From: Antedon mediterranea
Lineage: Eukaryota > Echinodermata > Crinoidea > Comatulida > Antedonidae
Length of the DNA: 64,000 nucleotides
Direction of reading: 5' to 3'
Assembly: GCF_964355755.1 (NCBI RefSeq)
Contig: NC_092672.1
Span: forward strand, 31,182,501 to 31,246,500
Numbering within the stretch: position 1 is the first letter of the stretch; every line of letters begins with the position of its first letter. Shown piece after piece: positions 56,576 to 64,000 of this stretch. The notes below the pieces were generated by a model. It was not told where the DNA came from and searched no databases. It saw nothing but the letters and a program-made list of their open reading frames with translations. Position numbers and translations under genes: made by a program.

Positions 56576-57080
56576 AAAGTGTCCCCTAATAGAGGTTTCC
56601 CTTGATTAGAGGTGTCCACTGAATAGGTGCCCACTGATTAGAGGTGTCCCCTTAATATAGGTGTCCTCTCAATATAGGTGTCCCCTCAATAGAGATGTTC
56701 CCTTAATAGGTGTCCCCTCAATATAGGTGTCCTCTCAATATAGGTGTCCTCTCAATATAGGTGTTCCCGCCCCCCACTCCCCCGCAATAGAGATGTCCCC
56801 CCAATATAGGTGTCCCCTCAATATAGGTGTCCCCTTACTAATTATAGGTATCCCCTCAATAGAGGTGTCCCCTCAATATAGGTGTCCCCTTAATAAAGGT
56901 GTCCCCTCAATAGAGGGGTGTCCTCTTAATAAAGGTGTCCTCTCAATATAGATGTCCTCACAATATAGGTGTCCTTTCAATATAGGTGTCCCCTTAATAT
57001 AAGTGCCCCCTAATACAGGTGTCCCCTTAATATAGGTGTCCCCTCAATATAGGTGTCCCCTTAATAGAGGTGTTCCAAAG
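56576..57080. repeat. Minisatellite of ~17-20-bp gtgtcccc units
   Basis: About 27 irregular units of gtgtccccttaatatag, with tca for tta and agagg for atagg variants. Single or few-unit relatives of the same wording occur at about 3770-3840, 4495-4565, 7380-7495, 16690-16740, 24530-24855 and 26985-27020, so the array probably grew from a dispersed repeat. Open frames here are repeat translations. Confidence 0.9.
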
Positions 57081-57605
57081 CAGGGTTCTACTGTTCATGG
57101 CAGAACATCACTATTTAACAAACTGTTTTAACAAGTTAAACAATTTCATTATACTGAAGTTACTGCAGTAACAACATTTTATTTACTCTCTTTAACATGT
57201 TTATGCAATATATTTAGCAAGCCTTTTTTTGTAGTTCATACGCACTGTTTATTTCAGTGACTGCCCTCATGAACTTCTACATTGAAACAAACTAAAATCA
57301 CATGTTACTGCTAAAACAAAATGTAGCTACTGCAGTAACTGCAGTATACTAGTTTTCACATGATCCCTATATTACAAGTCAAACTGGAATCTACACAATA
57401 ACAAATGTTTAAACGTAAGTCAATCAGGTGTTCTTAAACATCACAATAAATTTTCATAATGACTAATTCCACACAAAAAATCAGTATTACAAATACAAAA
57501 AAGTAAAACAAATTTATACAAAAAACTTAAAAGTGAGAATGTTTACCATATATATACAAATATCAGTGCAGTGTTTGAAAATATGTTACAGTTGCGATAT
57601 GATAT

Positions 57606-60022
57606 CTAGAATATTAATACCAGTGCTATTATTATTCCGTATACAATCAGCGATGGTAACCATGTTTTCACAATTCCGCAAGCACTGAAAAATGGCAAAA
57701 ACCAATTGTAATTTATATGACAGAACAAGTATAGTCAGCAAAATGGAGTGGCCAGACAGTAAGGCTTGGCAATACACACTAACAAGTATAGTTTTATAAT
57801 GACAGGAAAGTTAAGTGGCCAAGTAGTAACTATAGCCATAAAATTGGCGCAGGTTCAAGTCACTCCTCAATCATAGTTCTGGTGGTAGAAGATTCTTGGA
57901 TGAGATCTTATTATGCACTTTAAAAAACCAGTGTATTTTTCAGAAGAGTAGGGAGGGGACCCTTAGAGGGGAGTAAAGTTGTCTGTGTAGAATCCAGCCA
58001 AGTGGGTAGGTTATTAATCTTGCATTTAAAAATAAGATTTTTAATTTTTAGGACACTATTGAATGTAATAGAGAGAAAAGGAGACACTAATTTATACACT
58101 CAACTCTCCCAATACCGGACTCTCTGAAAACCGGAACTCTCCCAATACCGGACTCTCTGAAAACCGGAACTCTCCCAATACCAGACTTTTCCTGAACTCC
58201 AAACAGTCCCAAATTCATTTTTACCATTAAAAAACCATTCCGAATACCAGACTTTCCAGAAAACAAGGCATATTTGGCTAGCCCAAATGCATCCGGTATT
58301 GGGAGAGTTGACTGTATCAATAATTAATATAAAACAATATACGTACCCAACATATTTGCCTTGAACGAACATCTTGGCTGCCAATTTAACCATGTTCCAA
58401 TGTTTGCTCTCCTGGTAACGCATATCATTTAGTGCCATAGCAACATGAGAGTGACAGTTATCACAGCATAAATTATGCTAATGAGGTAAATAAATTATCC
58501 TTTATTATCAGATTTATTATTGATTTATCAATTTTATTTCATGTCATTAAAAAAATTGTTAAAAATAGTACAGTTTTAGGAAGAATAATATCTTAGCATT
58601 TATACAATAATTAAGCATCATATTGTGAAGTGATTATCGTTAAGGTTGAACGTGCACCTACTTCTTTGATTGGCTCTGCACCAAATAATCACTATATCGC
58701 ATGGTTAACCATGCCGATAGACAATCTACATGCACAGTGAGTTGACCATACTGATAGCCTCATTACATACGTATAAACAAAATGTTGGTTTGTAAATGAT
58801 TCAATATTTTTTAATTCTTACTATTCGTGTTTTATATTCTTCTGATGCGTCAAATATTGATTGATCCCATAGACCTGGTTTTTCCATCCGTGGTGTACAT
58901 ATCAGGTAACGTGTTGGTTTACCAAATGCCATACAATCCTCCTATTCCACAGTAAAAAGGAACATTAGTGGTGGTGCTGTGCTAAAAGCAACTAGTTTGA
59001 CAACAAAAGTGTGATGTGCCAATATATGGACATGATGATATCATTACTACCATATTTTGGCACATTACTATCATATTTGGGCACATTACTATCATATTTG
59101 GGCACATTACTATCATATTTGGGCACATCACTACTATATATTGGGCACATCACTACCATATATTGGGCACATCACTACCATATATTGGGCACATCACATT
59201 TTTTTTGGTCAAATAGTTTGATAGTGTAGACAGAGTTTTAAAAACTGTAAACATTGCATTGTAAATTTTCTAAAAATAAGAGGAGCTCAGGCCGGGTGAG
59301 GGTCACCCGACAGAGTTACACTGCAGATTTGTAAGTTAAATTGTTTTCAGACTGTGAAAAAACACACAATAATATTTAAATTTGCCTTGTCTTACCGATA
59401 CGTAATATGGTCCTGCAAAGTCACGTATGATGCCTGCAGACGTTGCAATACCCATGTGTCCAATGAATGGAAATAGCCACCTATTATTATTATGCATAAA
59501 TTGAAATTTAAAAAAGACATAAAATGTTTCAAATCTTAATTATTTTAAAATAATAATATAATTAATTTAATAACATTTTCGTATCAATCAATAACAAAAT
59601 ATGGAGATAAAATGCAGGTTAGGGGGTGTTTATTTATTTATCGTTCTCGCAATCCTTTACATGTTCTAAGGCCCTATAGCAACTTACAATACGTATGGAT
59701 GATGCACCAATCATACTAAAAAGTCGGGCTAGGCCTAGGCGCGCTGGGAACCTTTGACTTGATTCCGGTCGACCGGCTTCTTTTGCTTGCTTGCCGATCA
59801 AAAAGTCAGTGACGTGTAGGCCTAAAAAAGTATAACAACTTACGTTAATAGAGGAATTGGTGTCCATACTATACAATAAGGATATCTAGACCTTTTGTGA
59901 TCAATTAATGGATGCTGAAACATTTGAACATTACTAGAATGATCCATTTTATTTCGTTTATTTGCTTCGTGAATTTCAACCTCAACTCCGTCTTCGCTGT
60001 CAAAATTTTGGTTGTCGGCCAT
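57606..60022 (-). CDS. TMEM222: Transmembrane protein 222
   Basis: Five exons from high to low: 59844-60022, 59396-59480, 58822-58941, 58347-58477, 57606-57684. They join in phase to about 197 residues; human TMEM222 has 208. Conserved blocks: RSRYPYCIVWTPIPLLTW across exons 1/2, FPFIGHMGIATSAGIIRDFA and GPYYVSEDCMAFGKP (exons 2-3), WDQSIFDASEEYK, then NLCCDNCHSHVAMALNDMRY (exon 4), WNMVKL, and a C-terminal hydrophobic segment WLPSLIVYGIIIALVLIF in the last exon. TMEM222 is a DUF778-family membrane protein; human loss-of-function causes a neurodevelopmental disorder and its biochemical role is unknown. The start is the first ATG before an acidic stretch (MADNQNFDSEDGVEVE). Intron 4 carries a MITE (58095-58320), and the second intron from the 5' end a MITE A copy with a minisatellite. 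Confidence 0.97.
58095..58320. mobile_element. MITE with internally repeated aactctcccaatacc block
   Basis: Relative of 9752-9882. The left end tcaactctcccaataccgg is repeated about three times at a 31-bp period; the right end is tattgggagagttgactgt. It lies in TMEM222 intron 4. Confidence 0.75.
58981..59237. mobile_element. MITE family A copy with an internal minisatellite
   Basis: A degenerate left end (aactagtttgacaac) and a clear right end (tttgatagtgtagacagag) flank an internal array at about 59045-59190: seven copies of a 21-23-bp unit based on ttgggcacatcactacc, which is the normal core of the family. It lies in a TMEM222 intron. Confidence 0.85.
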
Positions 60023-60210
60023 TATTTTTTTGTTTGTGCTTACTGTATATAGAGGGCGACATCCATGTTGAAAAAAGTTAACGCAACACAATCATCAAAT
60101 TTTAAAACGAAACACAGTAGGCCTAGCCTAGGCCCTAGGCCTAAATATGATGTAGAAATTGTTACAAATAAACGTTTTTTTGTAATTGTACGAATTTGTT
60201 TTTTTTTACT
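60023..60210. promoter_or_regulatory. Compact divergent promoter, TMEM222 / PEX14
   Basis: Only 188 bp separate the two start codons, so both 5' UTRs and promoters overlap or abut. It contains a cluster of gtaggcctagcctaggccct-type words around 60117-60142. No TATA box is convincing. A bidirectional promoter is the simplest reading. Confidence 0.65.
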
Positions 60211-63200
60211 ATGTCATCAGATGTTAAGGTAGGCTTTAATAAAGGAGAAAATGTATCATTTAGTAATTATTACTCATAGTAAGTGAGGCAAAAGTCTCTC
60301 AACCAACCAAGTCCACTTTACAAGCAACACACTAGGCTAGGGCCTAGCTATAGAGTAGACACACAACAGGGGGAACCTACAGGCAGGTCAGCCAAGTGGT
60401 TGAATTTGCATTGTGCCACCACCACCACCAGTTTAGTGCAGAGGGTGTGTGGTGAAGAACCTTCTTCAGCGAGCCCTCAGCTTTGTACTTTTTAAAGTAA
60501 AAAAAACACATAAATAAATATAGGCCTAGCTAGACCTAGGCTAAATTATTAAATATTTAATATTAATATTAAAATCACTAATATTTATTAACAATAATTT
60601 TAATAATATATATTTTAAATTGAAAAATTAACCATTTTTATTCTTACAGTCACCTGTTCCGCAGATGGATAATCCACTGCTGCCAAGTGAAAATACATCT
60701 GATATTCCACGGGAAAAGTTGGTAGGCCTATGTCATTTTATGAATGATTAAACATATTTTTAAAAAATATACCATATATTAGACTGTTTTTTTTCTGAAA
60801 CAATTAATCTTTATTTATTTTTTTCTTTTTAGATCGAAACAGCTATTAAATTTTTGCAGAATCCACAAGTACAGTCCAGTGCTGTCTCGGCTCGTAAAGC
60901 TTTTCTGGTAAAAAAAGGTTTGACCGATAAGGAGATAGAAATCGCAATTAATAGGTCCGGCGTTAATCAGGTCGCTCCGTATAATAAAGTAACACCTGCT
61001 GTCCCAGTCTCACAACCAATTGGTAATATATTGATTATTATTGTTTTATATTTCAAATTTATGATATGGGCAATTCCATGGTCACTCGCATTACACATTA
61101 CAGTCATTTTTGTTAGTCTAAGCTTTGTACTTTCTATACTAATTGGATTTTTAAGTCAATGTTTTATATGAACATACTTTAGGTGCAAGTCTTTAATAAA
61201 ATACTATAAAAAAAATTGTATGTCTTTTACTTCGACAATGACGCCATTGCGAAATTCTGTCACACGCATTACACAAAAAGGACACAACAAAAATTTGATT
61301 AGATTTGATAAGAACGTGTCCTTAAACTAAAAATATATGAATCAAAAGATCTTATTATATTTTTAATTGCTGTACTTTTAAAGTATAAAATAGGATAATA
61401 AAAAAATTCAACATTACATAGATTTTAAAAATATTTTACATTTTAACAAAAAAGTCCCGTCACTCGCATTACTGTCACTCGCATTACCGTAAGAAGTGAA
61501 CTTAGTATTTACTAAGCAAAGCAGAAAGAAAAGTAGACAATAATTAAATAATGCAAAATTAAACCACTCAAAGAATGTTATATCAATTTTCAAGTAAAAA
61601 CTTTTATTTCAACTCATTTGGATGAAGTTCTAAAGGACATCATCTATTTTTAACACTAACAGAACATCTTGATTTTTTACAAACACAGTAACAGAACACT
61701 TTAAATACGGTCACTAAAAATGAAAATAGAAAATTCAAACAGCCATTTTACAAATTATGGAACTCAAAGTTCTTCGCAAACCAGCATCAAGCATTCTTTT
61801 TGCCCTGGTAGTGGCTTTAGCGCAGCCATAGCACTTCTAAAAGGTGATGGCCCGTCTAATGCCAAAGCAGCCTTCTTTGCTCTGAACTAATAGCCACACG
61901 TTTTCTATTAGCAACTTTAAGAGCATCAATCTTCTGCTTCTTCAAAGCTAGTGGCAGAGCTAGAATTTTCTCTTTTCTTTTACTTTTTTACTTCTTTTCG
62001 AAATTTCATTTTGTTTGTTTCTGTATGAGGTGTATTTTCCCTCGGCTTTCAGTTTTTCTAGGTACTTTCTCTGTCGTTCGGCCATTTCTAAAGGCAGGAT
62101 GCAAATGTGAATGATAATTTAAAATTATTTTTAAATAATAAGCAATTATATATTTTGTTTTTAAAACTACAATGCTTTAGACCTGGTGGTTTAAAATATG
62201 CCTAGTAAATAATAATATATAAATAATAATATATAAATAAATTATTATAGCCTTAGGCCTATGCGGTGTTTTCAAATTATAGAATTTGAAATAATTAACA
62301 CTAACAATATAAGAAAAAAAAAACTTTAAAATTGTGATTAAATATAAATGTATACTTATTCTTACCTTCTTATCTTCACAAAAGATTGTACCAAATTTGA
62401 TAAATCTCACCAGATTTAGTGTTTTTTATTTAATGAGCTCTTATAATGATTTGATTTTTCAAATGATTTAACTGCAAAAAGGTTGTTGCTAGGGATTGTG
62501 CCCTCAACAAACCTAATGCTATAATTATTATACTGTAGTGCCTCCAAATAAGGGCCAAATCACACATTGTATTATGAAATTAATGTATATACTAATTCTG
62601 GGACTAATTCATAACTAATGATAGATTAATTACTATTTTACTTTACAAAAAAAAGAGTTTTAGTAATGTCACTCGCATTACATTGTCCATTTTTTAACGT
62701 CACTCGCATTACATGTCACTCGCATTTCACTTTTCAATGTCTCAACAATTTTGTATTTACGGGGATTTTTTATTTTTATTTGTCAAATTTTAATTGTTCA
62801 AAGTAGTATAGCTAAATTATAAAATTTCATTAAAAAAAATTATCATCATGATGGTATAAAAAAAAAAAATCATTTTTTTTGTCACTCGCATTACATACCC
62901 TAATATATAACGGAATATACACAGCACTCCTATATGGGATATTCAACATTTGTAGTTATATCATATTTTCCATATATCTTAAGTGTACTACCGTATTACT
63001 TAGACATGTTACTTTATAAATATTGCTTTGTTGGGAAAATAATAATCAGTTAACGTAATTACCTATTTTTCACACCTAAAAAAAAATATATATTCAACAT
63101 TGAATAAACGTAATTTTTTGGCTGCAAAAAGTCATAAATGAATTGAAAAAGTTAAAAACCTAGTTCCCACATATTCAAAGAGTAACATAAACACAAATTT

Positions 63201-64000
63201 TGAGCTGACTAATTAATTTGAATTTTTTTGGTCATGTCCATGTTTGCATGGAATTGCCCATATGCTACAGTAATTATGGTTCATTACGCTATTTAAATTT
63301 TGATGAGGTCATCAATATAAAATTATCAAAATTAAATTTTAGTTAAACTATATGAAAATATTTTCAGAAAGTTTAAGTTCGGCCTTTTTTCGTTTTTTTA
63401 AATGTTTTATCCTATTCTCTTTGATCGTTTATTTACAAATAGTTTCTTTGTGAAATCATGTTGCCAAAATGACGACTTGAAATGAAAAATATCTAGGCAT
63501 CATATTAAAATAAGAAAACCTTTAATTTTGATGTGATTTTCCTTATTATTTTGTATAGTATCCTATCGACCCCAAGGATGGCGTGGATATACGGCTCTTG
63601 GCGTGGTTGTTGGCAGCCTTGCCTATTGTATATACAAGTTCTATCAGGTGATATTCATATTTGTGTATTTAGTTATCTTTTAGATCTGTATGTACATCTA
63701 TTATTTTTTTTACATTTCATGCCAGTTTCAAATGTATTTCCATTTTTTATAATTGCAGCCATTTTCAAAACGTGAAATTTTTTTTTAAATACAATAAAAT
63801 TTGTATAAAACCAAACTAAAAGTTGACATTAAAACAGACAAATACTTACTTTGAAATTACAGTAATGATTGTATTGTAATAGTGTAATTAAAACAATTTT
63901 TGTCTATCACTATTCAGTCTTAACCAAATCAATTTGAAAATATAGAATTGATGTAACAACTCTAATTGCTACTTTTTTTTTTCAGAATGTAATTGCACCA
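60211..64000 (+). CDS. PEX14: Peroxin-14, 5' part (continues past the window)
   Basis: Exons 60211-60228, 60650-60721, 60833-61022, 63559-63647 and 63986 onward; phases agree, giving the first ~128 residues. Exon 3 encodes the conserved N-terminal three-helix domain (AIKFLQNPQVQSSAVSARKA, then FLVKKGLTDKEIEIAINRSG) that binds WxxxF motifs of PEX5 and also PEX19. Exon 4 has the membrane segment (YTALGVVVGSLAYCIYKFY) preceded by YRPQGWRG. PEX14 is the docking and pore component of the peroxisomal matrix-protein importer. The start codon is tentative: the first exon codes for just MSSDVK. Coiled-coil and acidic C-terminal parts lie outside the window. Intron 3 holds a TIR element. Confidence 0.93.
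61064..63263. mobile_element. TIR element with repeated gtcactcgcattac motif
   Basis: A perfect 17-bp inverted end: atatgggcaattccatg at 61064-61080 and its inverse at 63247-63263. Inside, the 14-mer gtcactcgcattac or a one- or two-base variant occurs at 61081, 61259, 61459, 61474, 62668, 62699, 62714 and 62881, all on the plus strand. A minus-strand small basic ORF lies at 61960-62085. No transposase was recognised. It sits in PEX14 intron 3. No clear target-site duplication. Confidence 0.75.
61960..62085 (-). CDS. Small basic ORF in the TIR element
   Basis: 41 residues starting MAERQRKYLEKLKAEGKY, rich in Lys and Arg and predicted helical. The R-x-R-x-Y-x-E-K-L-K pattern resembles short basic segments I associate with uncharacterised transposon-linked proteins of marine invertebrates; this is recollection, not a search result. 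A stop follows within the same element, so it may be the remnant of a longer gene. Confidence 0.35.
   Translation of the reverse strand: MAERQRKYLEKLKAEGKYTSYRNKQNEISKRSKKVKEKRKF

Larger units (their letters stand above)
55115..57605. other. Tail-to-tail gap between EAR gene and TMEM222
   Basis: No coding exon is supported. It contains MITE C (55252-55590), a SINE-like head (about 55660-55760), MITE B (55860-56062), a minisatellite (56576-57080) and a small palindromic repeat at about 57150-57350 with ends gttactgcagtaac. The remaining AT-rich DNA should include both 3' UTRs. Confidence 0.6.

Noticed and set aside
56727-56951. Repetitive ORF rich in YRCPLNIGV
   Set aside because: Translation of the gtgtcccc array; no start context or conservation.
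59011-59229. Repetitive ORFs with GTLLSYL units
   Set aside because: Translation of the minisatellite inside a MITE family A copy.

Overview
This window is nuclear DNA from an animal. The genes have many short exons with GT/AG introns, the intergenic and intronic DNA is AT-rich, and it is packed with MITE-like foldback repeats, tRNA-derived SINEs, minisatellites and LINE remnants. The proteins resemble deuterostome orthologues. A secreted EAR/WSC protein and a frequent AGGCCTA word suggest a marine deuterostome, perhaps an echinoderm; that placement is a guess.

Five conserved genes could be assembled exon by exon with consistent splice phases: DNAJC16 (minus, 698-10271), RANGRF/Mog1 (plus, 10793-15959), CDA (minus, 18915-28153), TMEM222 (minus, 57606-60022) and the 5' part of PEX14 (plus, 60211 to the window end). 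A sixth gene (plus, 29220-55114) encodes a secreted PAN, EGF, EAR-propeller and WSC protein. The genes strictly alternate in strand, giving three head-to-head pairs (DNAJC16/RANGRF, CDA/EAR gene, TMEM222/PEX14) that probably share divergent promoters, and two tail-to-tail gaps. Four of the six (DNAJC16, CDA, TMEM222, PEX14) have human orthologues on 1p36, which points to old linkage.

The most unusual object is a near-perfect inverted repeat of about 13.9 kb (38042-51937) inside the EAR gene, where it splits one propeller blade. Paired coordinates sum to 89979 through both arms, so the arms have no net indels over more than 5 kb each. Each arm carries a broken ALKBH2-type DNA-repair dioxygenase gene, a small gene with a C-x2-C-x9-H-x2-C motif, a cluster of TGTACA-rich repeats and a short unidentified ORF. 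The same disabling lesions occur in both arms. The centre holds a smaller off-centre palindrome with an extra diverged unit on one side.

The introns are also notable. RANGRF intron 3 begins with about 80 tandem copies of its own 5' splice-site sequence, interrupted by a LINE fragment, and an intron of the EAR gene begins with a smaller array of the same kind. The EAR gene also hosts a nearly full-length APE/RT LINE. The PEX14 intron holds a terminal-inverted-repeat element with eight same-orientation copies of a 14-bp motif. Several minisatellites appear to have grown out of SINE or MITE segments.
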